64,000 nucleotides of DNA from an uncultured Lachnospiraceae bacterium (GCA_900550235.1 URRQ01000001.1:54032-118031), one strand, 5' to 3'; counted from the stretch's first letter, positions 1 through 9,747 are shown. Notes: generated from the letters alone by a model not told the origin. Program-made: numbers and translations.

Positions 1-614
1 TTTAAGGCATGAAGCGCTTTTTCACGAATGATCTCCGCCACAATCTGACGCTGCGGCTGATCGGTAATCGTATCTTCATCGTAGAACTGCGGACCATACG
101 GCAGATACTGGAACAATACCTTAACAAGCTCATCTGTATTTTCTCCGGTTCTTGCAGATACCGGAACGATCGCCGCAAAATCATATTGTTTCTGGTACGC
201 ATCAATGAAAGCAAATACTTCCTCTCGCTTTACCATATCTACTTTATTGATCACAAGAATTACCGGAGTTTTCACCTTTTTCAACTGTTCAATGATATGC
301 TTTTCCCCTGCTCCGATGAATGTAGACGGCTCTACAAGCCATACAACAACGTCCACTTCATTCAAAGTACGCTCCGCTACATTGACCATATATTCTCCAA
401 GTTTATTCTTCGCCTTATGGATTCCCGGCGTATCCACAAACACAATCTGTCCTTCTTCTGTTGTAAGAACCGTTTGGATACGATTTCTTGTCGTCTGTGG
501 TTTATTCGATGTAATCGCAATCTTCTGTCCGATCAAATGATTCATCAAAGTAGATTTTCCTACGTTCGGACGACCAATCAATGTTACAAAGCCTGATTTA
601 TAATCTGCTCTCAT
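1..614 (-). CDS. era: GTPase Era, N-terminal 204 residues (3' end outside window)
   Basis: Ribosome-associated GTPase of the Era family, which binds the 3' end of 16S rRNA and helps 30S assembly. The frame opens at ATG 612-614 behind an AGGAGG site and stays open to base 1, so the C-terminal KH domain is off the window. Visible G motifs are GRPNVGKS (residues 14-21), DTPG for G3 and NKVD for G4. The switch region reads KPQTTR, which is typical of Era and separates it from EngA or TrmE. The gene lies 50 bases downstream of the M16 peptidase on the same strand. Identity is near certain from the motif order and spacing. Confidence 0.96.
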   Translation of the reverse strand, partial: MRADYKSGFVTLIGRPNVGKSTLMNHLIGQKIAITSNKPQTTRNRIQTVLTTEEGQIVFVDTPGIHKAKNKLGEYMVNVAERTLNEVDVVVWLVEPSTFIGAGEKHIIEQLKKVKTPVILVINKVDMVKREEVFAFIDAYQKQYDFAAIVPVSARTGENTDELVKVLFQYLPYGPQFYDEDTITDQPQRQIVAEIIREKALHAL

Positions 615-664
615 CTGTTTCCTCCTAATTTTTATCGATAAAAAATGACTCTCTATGGAAATCA

Positions 665-3589
665 TCAAAACAAATCTTTCACTTCATCAAATAACTGTTT
701 TGCCGCTTCAATCTTCTCTTCGCCACCAATGACACAGAATTGTTCTGCTGCGAGTACCGCTTCCAATACTTCTGCTAACTTTCTAATATCTTCTTGTGTT
801 GCATGAAGCACCTGCAGTCTTTCTTTTTGAATCATCTCTTTGGACACATGATTCATATATAGATTTAGTGAACGGTCACCCTTTGCAACCGGAGTCAGCG
901 GTTGATCCAGATTGCTGATCGTACCGATGATATATTTTGTCATATCACGGTCAGATACCGTAAAGTTTTTCAAATACTCTGTTACCCCTTCGTATACTTC
1001 ATTTGTTTTCTCCAAATTCGGATCACGATAGGATACAAGATAGCCTTCTCCAATTCGATTGAAACCGCTCATGCAGCCGTATGCTCCACCTTTTACACGA
1101 ATGTTCTGCCACAGATAATCATAACTTAAAATTACTTTTAAAATCTGAAGAGCTCCTGTGTATTCCGCACCACGGTCTATAAAGTTTCCTGCTCGTGCTA
1201 CATACTGTACTTTAGAAGATGTTTTGAATCCTTCGTTCTTCTTCTCACAATGAATCACACATGGCTCAAGCTTCACTTCTTCTGTATAAAGAGCATCTTT
1301 GAGTTCATCAATCCATTTGTCCATTCCTTCTAAACCATCTGCTGTAGACGTATAGCTAAGCATCATGTTATCTGCCCGGAACAAAAGCTTACATAATACT
1401 TTTAAATTCTGGATCAAGGTTTCTTTTTCTTCTTCAAAATGTTCCGCGATCTCATTGACTTTTTTATAATAGTCAATACCGTTTGTCATATCTTTGAACT
1501 TTGAAATCGGCGACGCATATGCCATTGCACGTAGAGCCGCCGTTGTATGTCCGGAAGAAGTAAATCGCATCTGCATTCTGGAAATCGTTGTATCCAAGAT
1601 TTCTTTCAGACGTTTTTCATCTTCTAATTTCGATTCCATCAGAATCTCTCGGATCATCGCAAAGGCTACCGGAAGCTTATGATACAATGCTTTTGCTTTG
1701 ATTTCAAACGTTGCTTTGAATTCTTTTTCTTTCACCTTTTCTACATCCGGATACATTTCCAGCGAAGTTCCGATTCCACCGGTATGCACATTAATCTCAT
1801 TGAAAAGCTCTCCATATTCATAATGTGTCGTATCGATCACGCCGAGCACACTTTGTAAAATCCCCACATACGGAAGAAGCTCAGCAGGTACCTGTGACAG
1901 ATCAAACAAAATATCCAAATATCCGATTCCGTTTGTCTCCACATTATGATGCACCATCAAGATATCTCCATAGCGAATCTCTTCGTTATAGATTGGTTGG
2001 ATTTCTGTGGAAATATCTTCCACTTCCAATACAGGGATGGTCTCAAGCTCTTCCTGTGTTGATGGTTCCTCCTGGTATGCAATCAGTTGAGCGGTCTTGT
2101 CGGCAATCTCTTTTACTTCCTCTTTTGTAAGACTTGCTTTGTATGCTTGCAGCTTATCGTGCAATTCTTTTTCCATTCTTGCTGTACGACCTTTTTCCGG
2201 TTTTACTACCACAATTGCCCCATGTGCATTATCCAACAAATACTTTTGAATCAATTCTTCAAAATACCCTGTGTTCATCTTCTCTTTTAACAGATTGAAC
2301 GTTCCGATCGCGTCTACATGGATAAACGGTTTTTCATCATCATAGAGCCAGCTTTCGAAAATCTGAAGTCCGTACATCAATCCTTTCGGGAAACCGCCAA
2401 AGTCTGCTTCTCGATAACGGAATTCATGATAGTTGATTCCTGCTTCGATTGCCTTTTTATCCATTCCGTTCTTCACAATGTCTGAAAGCGTCTTTTCAAT
2501 AACAGAGACAAACTGCTCCTTCTGCTCTACGTTTGCATTCTTCGCAACAATCGAAAATACCGGCTGATAAATACCGTTATCATAAGACCCCATGATATCT
2601 TTTCCAATTCCTGCATCTACAAGCGCTTTTTTAAGAGGCGCCCCCGGTGCTGACAAAAGCGCATAGTCTAAAATCTCAAATGCAAGATACAATTCTTTGT
2701 CCAAACTCGTTCCGATTACTTTATTATAAGAGAGGTATGTGTTATCCTCTTCTGACTCGCTGCTGGCAATGGAATACTCCATCTCTACTTCTTTCACTTC
2801 ATCAAACGGCTCTTGATAGCGAATTTTAGAATCAATTTCCAATAAATCGTAATGGCTCAAATATTCCCGATCCAACCACTCCAGTTTCTCTGCCATATCC
2901 ATATCACCATACAGATAGATATAACTGTTTGACGGATGATAGTAACGGCTGTGGAACTCTAAAAACTGCTCATACGTAAGCTCTGGAATCACTTCCGGAT
3001 CTCCACCGGATTCATGATGATAAGAAGTATCCGGGAACAACGCATTCAGAACCACGCGGTCAAGCACACCTTCCGGAGAAGAAAATGCCCCCTTCATTTC
3101 ATTGTATACAACACCGTTGTATTCCAGATCTGCATCTACATCATCTAACTTATAGCTCCAGCCTTCTTGACGAAAAATCTCATCGTGTTTATAAATATTC
3201 GGATGAAATACAGCATCCATATACACATGCATCAAATTCTGAAAATCTTTGTCATTACAGCTTGCAATCGGGTATACAGTCTTATCCGGATAAGTCATCG
3301 CATTTAAAAATGTATTCAGCGAACCTTTTACAAGCTCCACAAACGGATCTTTCGCCGGAAATTTCTCTGAACCGCAAAGTACAGAATGTTCCAAAATATG
3401 CGGAAGTCCTGTGCTGTCCTCCGGCGGTGTACGAAATCCGACTGTAAACACTTTATTATCATCATCATTTGAAATAAGAACTACTCTTGCACCACTCTTC
3501 TTATGTCGCAAAAGATATCCCTCAGATTGAAAATCCGGCAGATGATGCTCTTCCAGCAGTTCATATGTCTGTAATTCTTTTAAATCCAT
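665..3589 (-). CDS. Insulinase-family (M16C) zinc metalloprotease, presequence-protease-like
   Basis: A 974-residue M16C peptidase related to PreP/Cym1. These enzymes degrade oligopeptides inside a closed two-half chamber. The inverted zinc motif HxxEH is seen in GLPHILEHSVLCGSE near residue 65. It is followed by the family hallmark of a conserved LNAMTYPDKTVYP segment and a GGDP region. Length matches the family (about 970). The open frame extends 12 codons further to a TTG, but ATG 3587-3589 aligns with homologues and has GGTG six bases upstream. A GTG at 3598 with AGG nine bases upstream is an alternative. No signal peptide is visible, so it is probably cytoplasmic. The bacterial role is likely peptide turnover, which is inferred from the family. 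Confidence 0.93.
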   Translation of the reverse strand: MDLKELQTYELLEEHHLPDFQSEGYLLRHKKSGARVVLISNDDDNKVFTVGFRTPPEDSTGLPHILEHSVLCGSEKFPAKDPFVELVKGSLNTFLNAMTYPDKTVYPIASCNDKDFQNLMHVYMDAVFHPNIYKHDEIFRQEGWSYKLDDVDADLEYNGVVYNEMKGAFSSPEGVLDRVVLNALFPDTSYHHESGGDPEVIPELTYEQFLEFHSRYYHPSNSYIYLYGDMDMAEKLEWLDREYLSHYDLLEIDSKIRYQEPFDEVKEVEMEYSIASSESEEDNTYLSYNKVIGTSLDKELYLAFEILDYALLSAPGAPLKKALVDAGIGKDIMGSYDNGIYQPVFSIVAKNANVEQKEQFVSVIEKTLSDIVKNGMDKKAIEAGINYHEFRYREADFGGFPKGLMYGLQIFESWLYDDEKPFIHVDAIGTFNLLKEKMNTGYFEELIQKYLLDNAHGAIVVVKPEKGRTARMEKELHDKLQAYKASLTKEEVKEIADKTAQLIAYQEEPSTQEELETIPVLEVEDISTEIQPIYNEEIRYGDILMVHHNVETNGIGYLDILFDLSQVPAELLPYVGILQSVLGVIDTTHYEYGELFNEINVHTGGIGTSLEMYPDVEKVKEKEFKATFEIKAKALYHKLPVAFAMIREILMESKLEDEKRLKEILDTTISRMQMRFTSSGHTTAALRAMAYASPISKFKDMTNGIDYYKKVNEIAEHFEEEKETLIQNLKVLCKLLFRADNMMLSYTSTADGLEGMDKWIDELKDALYTEEVKLEPCVIHCEKKNEGFKTSSKVQYVARAGNFIDRGAEYTGALQILKVILSYDYLWQNIRVKGGAYGCMSGFNRIGEGYLVSYRDPNLEKTNEVYEGVTEYLKNFTVSDRDMTKYIIGTISNLDQPLTPVAKGDRSLNLYMNHVSKEMIQKERLQVLHATQEDIRKLAEVLEAVLAAEQFCVIGGEEKIEAAKQLFDEVKDLF

Positions 3590-3634
3590 AGTTTTCACCA
3601 ATTCTTTCCTAAATATATTCAACAAAGTATTACT

Positions 3635-3662
3635 ATTATAGCATTTTTCCCCTTTTTTTCAA
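3635..3662 (-). promoter_or_regulatory. Sigma-A-type promoter for the M16C protease gene
   Basis: On the minus strand a perfect TATAAT (3635-3640) lies 16 bases after TTGAAA (3657-3662). It is about 45 bases upstream of the chosen ATG and just downstream of the terminator of the YfhO operon. This suggests the protease, and perhaps era, form their own transcription unit. Confidence 0.6.
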
Positions 3663-3689
3663 GACTCGCAAAGAAGTCTTAAAGAAAGA

Positions 3690-3719
3690 AGAAAAAGCAC
3701 AACGAAGATTCGTTGTGCC
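3690..3719 (-). terminator. Intrinsic terminator of the gtrA-GT2-YfhO operon
   Basis: A perfect 9-bp stem (GCACAACGA / TCGTTGTGC, 3697-3718) with a 4-base loop is followed on the minus strand by TTTTTC. It lies 60 bases past the stop codon of the YfhO-family gene. Confidence 0.8.
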
Positions 3720-3779
3720 AATTTCCCACATCATCAAGTATCCCCTAATGAACTACAATTATATTACTTTTCATCATCG

Positions 3780-6206
3780 TTATATTAGAACATTCAACTT
3801 GACTATCCCTAAAAACAAGAAGAACCCAAGCAAACTCATCACTTTTCCCACCGTAACTCCCGGCGCATGATAGATCATTGTGATTTCATGCTCACCTTTT
3901 TCTAGCTCCATACCTAAAAACGCAGTATTTACTTTTTCATGCGTCACCTGTTTTCCATCCACACACACTTCAAAATTTCGATCATATGGAATGGAAGTAA
4001 TCAAATATCCATCTTTCTCCATCTTTATACTTCCTTGAATGACATTTCCTTTTGTTTTCTCCTTATCTACTCGAAATTCTGTCCGGCAAAATTGCTTCTC
4101 ATCAGAAGCCTGCACTTCATCTGCCCAGATATAACCTTTTACATTACAAATGTCATAATTGCCTTCTCCAAACGTCACGTCAAGAGAAGTTTGTCCGTCC
4201 CGTAATGCAATCGCATACGTAAATGTTTCATTTTCATTATAGTAAATATGCTGCTTAGCCGTCAGTTTATTCCGAACACCTTCCACAATAACAGAGACAT
4301 CTTTTGATGGATGATGATTTTTCACCTCAAACTGTAAGAAAAAAATATCTCCTTCGCTTGCTTTTGGTATCTGCACTTGGCTTTTGATTTTTTTCTTTTT
4401 CTGAATCCGTTTGTCTTCCAAAGAAAGCGCTACGTTTTTCACCTCCGGCTGTTCTACAAACTTCTTTTGCCCATCCTCTTCCGCTTCTTCTACTACTGCA
4501 TACTTCAATAATGCGATCTGATTATACGGAAAAGAAAGCTTTCGATATGTCTCTTCCGTCATCACCCTATCTGTTCCATAGGCAATCGGAAGAACCGAGT
4601 TATTCTCATATACTCCTTCTGCTATCTTCCGATATCCCGGTACATCCTGATCGGATAAAATATATTTTATCCCCATAAATCTTTGAAATACTGGATTTTT
4701 TGCACCTGCCTGCATCAAAATATTCCGATACGGTTGCTCCATTTGGAAACTGTTTTTACGAAAATCTTGATATCCCTCATGATATGTGGAAGAATACACC
4801 GAGGAAACATATTGTTCCATCGACCAAATTCGATTGATATTCGCTGCATCTTCCTCCAATGTACCGCTTTGTTCCATCCGATAGAAGCCTTGTTCCTTCC
4901 GTAAGATTTTTTCTGCCTTCTTTGCATATTCCTGACTTGTTACCTTCTCATAAAATGTCTGATCTAGCATCCGATTTTCCTGCAAAGAAAAAATTGTTCC
5001 AAACAGCAGTAATGAAATAAGCGGTACGACCATCAATATTTTTTCCATATGAACCCGATAAAATACCATGCCGAAAAAAAGCATGAGAATTGCTTCGACA
5101 AATAAAAATTTGGATACCTCTGTTTGCCTCTCCCAAGGACTTCCTATCCACACAAGCAATACGGTTAGAGCCAAAGAAAACATCCCCTTCCCAAACGAGA
5201 TTTCCCTTCGTTTTTGTTTTTCCAGATACATAAGAATGAGGTAACAACACAGCGGCAACATCGGTATTAACACTTTTCCACGAATATACAAACCACCATT
5301 CAAAAGATAGCGGAATATCGGTAAGCCGATAATCACAAGACAAGCAAGATGGAGATACTTTTCTCTCCACGATTGATACAATACTCCGGTAAAAAGTACC
5401 GTAATTACGATTGTCGGAAGTCCGATACCATACGGATCATATAGCACGTGTCCAAGTTCCATTTGTGGAAGAAAAAGTTCCGGAAACGATACACTTACTT
5501 TCGCTCCTCTTTCCCCTGAAAAAAGCGCCATGGCGGTTGGTACAAGCAAAACACCACTCATAAAAACGCTTGTAAGAATCCGAAGAGAGAATTGCACTCC
5601 CGCGAAGAGAAATCCTCTTCCGGTTATCCTCTTTCCTTTTTCCTCCTGCTCACTCCAATACCGAAAGATTCCGTATATTCCCAAGGCTAAAATTCCTCCG
5701 ATACTAAAGTAGAAACTTGTCATAATCATCAAAAACATACTCATAACGAGCAAGCCGGATTTATTTTTTCGGAAATATCGATCGATACCAATGAATCCCA
5801 AAATTAAAAATGGCATATAGTTCACAAACATAATCTGGCTATAGGAATGAAACACCATCGGTCCCGCAAGCAAGAACAGAAGCGCTGCAAGTCCACTATT
5901 TCCTTTGGACGCTCCGTTTCCACGAAACCACCGATATAACAGAACCATATCTACTAAAATGCAAAGAATACTCACTGCCATCATATAATCACTCATCTTC
6001 ACGAAGGGTAATAGATATGCCGGAAGATTCAGCGGATTATAAAGACCATAATAGGCAAAATGATAGATATTCTGTCCACCACCAATATTGGCAGCAAACT
6101 CCGGAAAGAACTGTCCCGTCTCATAAAACTGTTGTCGAAAATACTCCGGGAATACACTATGCTGACTGATCCAGTCCACATTCGCCCCGAATACCTTTCC
6201 TAACAT
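3780..6206 (-). CDS. YfhO-family polytopic membrane protein, lacking the usual first membrane helix
   Basis: An 808-residue protein of the YfhO family, large multi-pass membrane proteins of GT-C fold. In Bacillus and Listeria they take part in glycosylating wall or lipoteichoic acid. The N-terminal loop (DWISQHSVFPEYFRQQFYETG, then GGGQNIYHFAYYGLYNPLNL) and about ten hydrophobic helices up to residue 400 are typical. A soluble extracellular part follows, then a final helix at the C-terminus. The start is firm: AAGGAG eight bases before ATG 6206 and an in-frame TAA just upstream. The start overlaps the glycosyltransferase stop by seven bases. Family members normally begin with a cytoplasmic end and one helix before this loop, and this copy has none. 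It should use sugar delivered on a lipid by the neighbouring GT2. Confidence 0.86.
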   Translation of the reverse strand: MLGKVFGANVDWISQHSVFPEYFRQQFYETGQFFPEFAANIGGGQNIYHFAYYGLYNPLNLPAYLLPFVKMSDYMMAVSILCILVDMVLLYRWFRGNGASKGNSGLAALLFLLAGPMVFHSYSQIMFVNYMPFLILGFIGIDRYFRKNKSGLLVMSMFLMIMTSFYFSIGGILALGIYGIFRYWSEQEEKGKRITGRGFLFAGVQFSLRILTSVFMSGVLLVPTAMALFSGERGAKVSVSFPELFLPQMELGHVLYDPYGIGLPTIVITVLFTGVLYQSWREKYLHLACLVIIGLPIFRYLLNGGLYIRGKVLIPMLPLCCYLILMYLEKQKRREISFGKGMFSLALTVLLVWIGSPWERQTEVSKFLFVEAILMLFFGMVFYRVHMEKILMVVPLISLLLFGTIFSLQENRMLDQTFYEKVTSQEYAKKAEKILRKEQGFYRMEQSGTLEEDAANINRIWSMEQYVSSVYSSTYHEGYQDFRKNSFQMEQPYRNILMQAGAKNPVFQRFMGIKYILSDQDVPGYRKIAEGVYENNSVLPIAYGTDRVMTEETYRKLSFPYNQIALLKYAVVEEAEEDGQKKFVEQPEVKNVALSLEDKRIQKKKKIKSQVQIPKASEGDIFFLQFEVKNHHPSKDVSVIVEGVRNKLTAKQHIYYNENETFTYAIALRDGQTSLDVTFGEGNYDICNVKGYIWADEVQASDEKQFCRTEFRVDKEKTKGNVIQGSIKMEKDGYLITSIPYDRNFEVCVDGKQVTHEKVNTAFLGMELEKGEHEITMIYHAPGVTVGKVMSLLGFFLFLGIVKLNVLI

Positions 6207-7147
6207 GATTTACACTCCTTATCACTACTATCCTTCAAAATATAGATTGGACGATGTTTTGTCTCCAAATATGTTTTTGACAAATACTGACCAACGATTC
6301 CGGTGCACAAAAGTTGGATTCCTCCCACCAAAAATACGATGCATACCAAAGAAGGCCAGCCGGATACCGGATCTCCCCATATCAGTGTTCGCACAACGAT
6401 CACACCAATCAATACAAAGGACAACAGACAAAACAGAACCCCGATCACCGATGCCAAAGATAACGGTGCTACCGAAAAACCGGTAATTCCTTCCAAAGAA
6501 TAGAAAAACAATTTCTTTAACGACCATTTCGTATCCCCTGCCGAACGTTCCACATTTTCAAATTCTAACCACTTTGTACGAAAACCTACCCACTCAAAGA
6601 TTCCTTTGGAAAATCGATTGTACTCACTCATATCCAGCACCGCATCCACCATGTTTCGTTTCATCAGCCGATAATCTCTTGCTCCGTTTACGATCTCTGT
6701 CTTGGAGATTTTATTGATAAATTTGTAGAAGCTTTCTGACAAAAAGGAGCGAAGCTTCGGTTCTCCCGTCCTTGTGGAACGTTTAGTTGCTACACTATCG
6801 TACCCTTCTTCCTCCAAAATCCGGTACATTTCCGGTAATAATCCCGGCGGATCCTGAAGATCCACATCCATCACCGCCACATAATCTCCGGCTGCATGTT
6901 TTAATCCCGCATAGATTGCCGCCTCTTTTCCAAAATTTCTGGAAAAAGAAAGATACGAGCACCTTGCGTCTAACATATGTAAATCCTTCATCACAAAAAG
7001 GGTATGATCCGAAGAACCGTCATCCACAAATAACAGTTCTATTTCTACATCCTTCATTTGATCCATAACCTTGCACATCTCTTTGTAATAGATCGGTAAC
7101 GCTTCCTCTTCATTGAAGCATGGTACGATCACAGTTAAATTCTTCAT
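6200..7147 (-). CDS. GT2 polyprenyl-phosphate glycosyltransferase, GtrB/DPM1-like
   Basis: A 315-residue glycosyltransferase that probably moves a sugar from a nucleotide donor to undecaprenyl phosphate at the inner membrane face. The GT2 A-domain has FVDDGSSDHT near residue 40 and the metal-binding DVDLQDPP near residue 95. Two membrane helices follow at about 230-255 and 265-290. That arrangement is typical of GtrB, CsbB and YkcC proteins. It starts at ATG 7145-7147 with GGAGGAG upstream. It sits between gtrA and yfhO genes, the standard three-part set of glycosyltransferase, flippase and acceptor transferase. The sugar cannot be told from sequence. Confidence 0.92.
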   Translation of the reverse strand: MKNLTVIVPCFNEEEALPIYYKEMCKVMDQMKDVEIELLFVDDGSSDHTLFVMKDLHMLDARCSYLSFSRNFGKEAAIYAGLKHAAGDYVAVMDVDLQDPPGLLPEMYRILEEEGYDSVATKRSTRTGEPKLRSFLSESFYKFINKISKTEIVNGARDYRLMKRNMVDAVLDMSEYNRFSKGIFEWVGFRTKWLEFENVERSAGDTKWSLKKLFFYSLEGITGFSVAPLSLASVIGVLFCLLSFVLIGVIVVRTLIWGDPVSGWPSLVCIVFLVGGIQLLCTGIVGQYLSKTYLETKHRPIYILKDSSDKECKSC

Positions 7148-7149
7148 CC

Positions 7150-7536
7150 CTACTCCTCCTGTTTCTTAAATATATAACACTTGCTGAATCCATAATTCAT
7201 CCCGATAATGATTCCTTGCAGCAGCAACTTGCAAAACAACTCCGACAGCTTATATTTTTCTGTGAAAATATACATTCCCCACAATTCAACTCCCATCGAA
7301 ACTGCACGCATCCCGACAAATTGTATTGCTTCTCTAAAGATACTGTCTTTTCCTTTTTTTCGAAAGACAAAGGTTCGATTTATCACGAATGCAAATAGTA
7401 TTGCTCCAACAATAGAACTTGCATTTGCCGCCTGAAGTCCGAAACCGCCTCCGTATCTTAATACTGTAAATATTCCGATATTTACCAAAGTTGTACAGCC
7501 CCCTGCAATGATATAGCGGAGCATTTCATATTGCAT
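7150..7536 (-). CDS. GtrA-family membrane protein, candidate lipid-linked sugar flippase
   Basis: A 128-residue protein with four membrane helices, including the family signature MLRYIIAGGCTTLVNIG near the start and an AFVINRTFVF segment in the middle. GtrA proteins are thought to flip polyprenyl-phosphate sugars to the outer face. The open frame starts at a GTG (7545) and has an ATG at 7542. ATG 7536 is preferred because GAGG lies eight bases upstream and homologues start just before MLRY. The gene is first in the gtrA-GT2-YfhO operon, with two bases between it and the GT2 start. Confidence 0.9.
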   Translation of the reverse strand: MQYEMLRYIIAGGCTTLVNIGIFTVLRYGGGFGLQAANASSIVGAILFAFVINRTFVFRKKGKDSIFREAIQFVGMRAVSMGVELWGMYIFTEKYKLSELFCKLLLQGIIIGMNYGFSKCYIFKKQEE

Positions 7537-7570
7537 GTTCATCACCTCTTTGCCTAGTGTAGCAAACGTC

Positions 7571-7643
7571 TCTTAAGTTTTTCCGAAAATATACCTTAAG
7601 ATTTCTTAACATTTTCTACAGAATTCCTAATATTTGTTATAAT
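7571..7643 (+). promoter_or_regulatory. Divergent promoter region with direct repeats upstream of the response regulator
   Basis: A perfect TATAAT (7638-7643) sits 28 bases before the response regulator ATG. Upstream are three CTTAAG-like units: TCTTAAG (7571-7577), CCTTAAG (7594-7600) and TCTTAAC (7604-7610). The last two are exactly ten bases apart and end just before the weak -35 (TTCTAC, 7614-7619). Tandem half-sites about one helical turn apart are what OmpR-family regulators bind, so autoregulation is plausible. The gtrA operon reads the other way from this region. Confidence 0.5.
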
Positions 7644-7670
7644 GGTGTTAGACATTTAGGAGGAAAACTT

Positions 7671-8375
7671 ATGGAACGATCAAAGATTCTTATTGTAGAT
7701 GATAATCCGGAGATTCGGGAAATTATAGAAATTCTTTTGACAGGCGAAGGCTTTGAGAGCGTACAGGCAAAAGACGGTATCACTGCTCTTCGACTTTTAA
7801 AAGAACAGGATTTCGACCTCATAATCTTAGACATTATGATGCCGGGAATGAACGGCTATCAAACATGTCTGGAAATTCGGAAATCCAACAACGCTCCAAT
7901 TCTGTTTTTGAGCGCACGGACAAAAGACAGCGACAAAACCCTTGGATTTTCCAGCGGTGGAGATGACTATCTGGCAAAGCCCTTTTCTTACAATGAACTA
8001 ATCAGCCGGGTAAAAGCGCTCATTCGCCGCTACCACATTTATAAAGGGAAAGAAGTCGTAGAAAAAACTTCGGATGTCTTTTCCTATCATTCTCTTACCA
8101 TTGATGAAAAATCTGAAGAGATTCGAAAAAACGGAATTTTGATCGACTTGACAGATACAGAATATCGAATGCTTCTTCTCTTCCTCAAGTATCAAGGGCA
8201 AGTGTTTTCTGCGGAACGTCTCTACGAAGCTATTTGGGAGGAACCTTATTATTATGGTGCCAACAACACCGTCATGGTGCATATCCGCAACCTTCGAAAA
8301 AAGATAGAAGAAGATCCAAATAAACCATTGATTATTAAAACAATCTGGGGAAAGGGGTATCGATGTGATTCATAA
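7671..8375 (+). CDS. OmpR/PhoB-family response regulator
   Basis: A 234-residue response regulator. The receiver (1-120) has acidic residues Asp10-Asp11, phospho-acceptor Asp54 in LIILDIMMPGMNG, and the KPF lysine near residue 105. The C-terminal winged helix (about 140-232) ends with the usual MVHIRNLRKKIE and IWGKGYRC motifs. It starts at an ATG with a perfect AGGAGG site. The stop overlaps the sensor kinase start by 11 bases, so the pair is translationally coupled. The stimulus is unknown. The gene diverges from the gtrA-GT2-YfhO operon, so an envelope signal is a reasonable guess only. Confidence 0.95.
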   Translation: MERSKILIVDDNPEIREIIEILLTGEGFESVQAKDGITALRLLKEQDFDLIILDIMMPGMNGYQTCLEIRKSNNAPILFLSARTKDSDKTLGFSSGGDDYLAKPFSYNELISRVKALIRRYHIYKGKEVVEKTSDVFSYHSLTIDEKSEEIRKNGILIDLTDTEYRMLLLFLKYQGQVFSAERLYEAIWEEPYYYGANNTVMVHIRNLRKKIEEDPNKPLIIKTIWGKGYRCDS

Positions 8376-9723
8376 AAGAAAACCTGTCAAAATCCGAACA
8401 CAACTTAGCTGTCTCATTCTCATTGCAGGCACGATTGCTTTCATTCTCTTCCATATTCTTTGGTATAACAAATGGACTGTTTTTGAGTTATTTGATCCTG
8501 TTCTCCACCTTACGCCGCCACATGGAGATGCTTATTTTTTCGATACGATACTGGAAGAAGCCGTCAATTACGATATTCCTGCTTCCGAAAAAGACACAGA
8601 AGCCACCGAAAGTTTACAGCCATTTTTTGACCTTTGCGATGAGTATACAAGTCTCTATATCTATGGTTTGGATGGAATATACCGGGCAGGACGATATGCG
8701 CCAATTATGAATGACAACAGTTTTCGAAGCGTATTTGATCTTGGCTATCGAATTACCGGCGGGGAGGGAGAAGGACATCGAGAGTTTTCTGTAGAATTTA
8801 AAAACGGAACCGCTCTTGTTATGGTGTATTTTTACCACAACAGTTTGTTTCTCTACCCCTATGCTATTTTTTGTATTGCTTCTTCCTTTCTTTTTTTCTT
8901 GAGTGTCATCCTGATTTACATATCAAGGAAGCTCAAACAGATTACAAAAGTTCAAAACGGTATTCTGCAAATGGCATCCGGTGATTTAAAAACTGTGATT
9001 CCACAATTTGGTCACGATGAAATCGGTATTCTCTCTATGGAACTTGATAAACTTCGAATTACCTTAGATGATACGCTGCGACAGGAACAAGAAAGCCGAC
9101 AAGCGAATCAAGACCTGATTACTGCCATGTCGCACGATCTGCGGACACCACTCACGATTCTAAACGGATATTTGGAAGTATTGAAATTAAAAAAAGCGCC
9201 GGATATGCAGGAAGAGTATTTAGATCGTTGCCTGCAAAAAACAAAAGATATCAAGGACATGACCGATCGAATGTTTGAATATGCGCTTGTTTTTGAAGAG
9301 GCGGAGATTCCGAATCTCGTTTTGCTGCCTCTTTCCTTTTATCAAAATTGTCTGTTGGAAAATACTGATTTTATCCGCCTTGCAGGTTTCTCCTGTGATA
9401 TCGAATTATCTCCTGAAAATACGGAAACATCCCTCTCTTTTCTCGGAGATGAAACCATGCTAAAACGGATTTTCAACAACCTGTTTTCCAACATTTTGAA
9501 GTACGGAGACAAGTCTCAAGCCGTTCTCATTCGTCTTACTGTCGATGGTTCGGAGTTAAAGCTTCTTCTGAAAAACAGAACAAAAGAAGAAGTAAACGGC
9601 ATCGAGAGCAATCATATTGGTCTAAAAAGCGTGGAAAAGATGATGTCGCTTCTTGGAGGAAGAATGCTTTTCAACGAAATGGGGCATGAATTTTCGGTAC
9701 AGCTTACATTTCCTTCTTCATAA
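8365..9723 (+). CDS. Membrane sensor histidine kinase
   Basis: A 452-residue kinase partnered with the upstream regulator. Helix 1 spans about 16-33 and helix 2 about 163-187, enclosing an extracytoplasmic sensor of roughly 130 residues. A HAMP domain follows (188-240), then the H-box MSHDLRTPL with His257. The N-box (RIFNNLFSNILKYG) and a G-box ending IGLKSVEKMMSLLGG are present in the ATPase domain. It starts at GTG 8365 with AAGGGG seven bases upstream, inside the regulator's last codons. The sensor is not a family I can name. Confidence 0.93.
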   Translation: MIHKRKPVKIRTQLSCLILIAGTIAFILFHILWYNKWTVFELFDPVLHLTPPHGDAYFFDTILEEAVNYDIPASEKDTEATESLQPFFDLCDEYTSLYIYGLDGIYRAGRYAPIMNDNSFRSVFDLGYRITGGEGEGHREFSVEFKNGTALVMVYFYHNSLFLYPYAIFCIASSFLFFLSVILIYISRKLKQITKVQNGILQMASGDLKTVIPQFGHDEIGILSMELDKLRITLDDTLRQEQESRQANQDLITAMSHDLRTPLTILNGYLEVLKLKKAPDMQEEYLDRCLQKTKDIKDMTDRMFEYALVFEEAEIPNLVLLPLSFYQNCLLENTDFIRLAGFSCDIELSPENTETSLSFLGDETMLKRIFNNLFSNILKYGDKSQAVLIRLTVDGSELKLLLKNRTKEEVNGIESNHIGLKSVEKMMSLLGGRMLFNEMGHEFSVQLTFPSS

Positions 9724-9747
9724 GTTTTATATCTTTTCTCACACAAA

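Noticed and set aside
9..596. Open frame on the plus strand opposite era
   Set aside because: It is antisense to a clear Era GTPase; its protein has no recognisable motif and is rich in Arg/Tyr/Ser as expected from a shadow frame.
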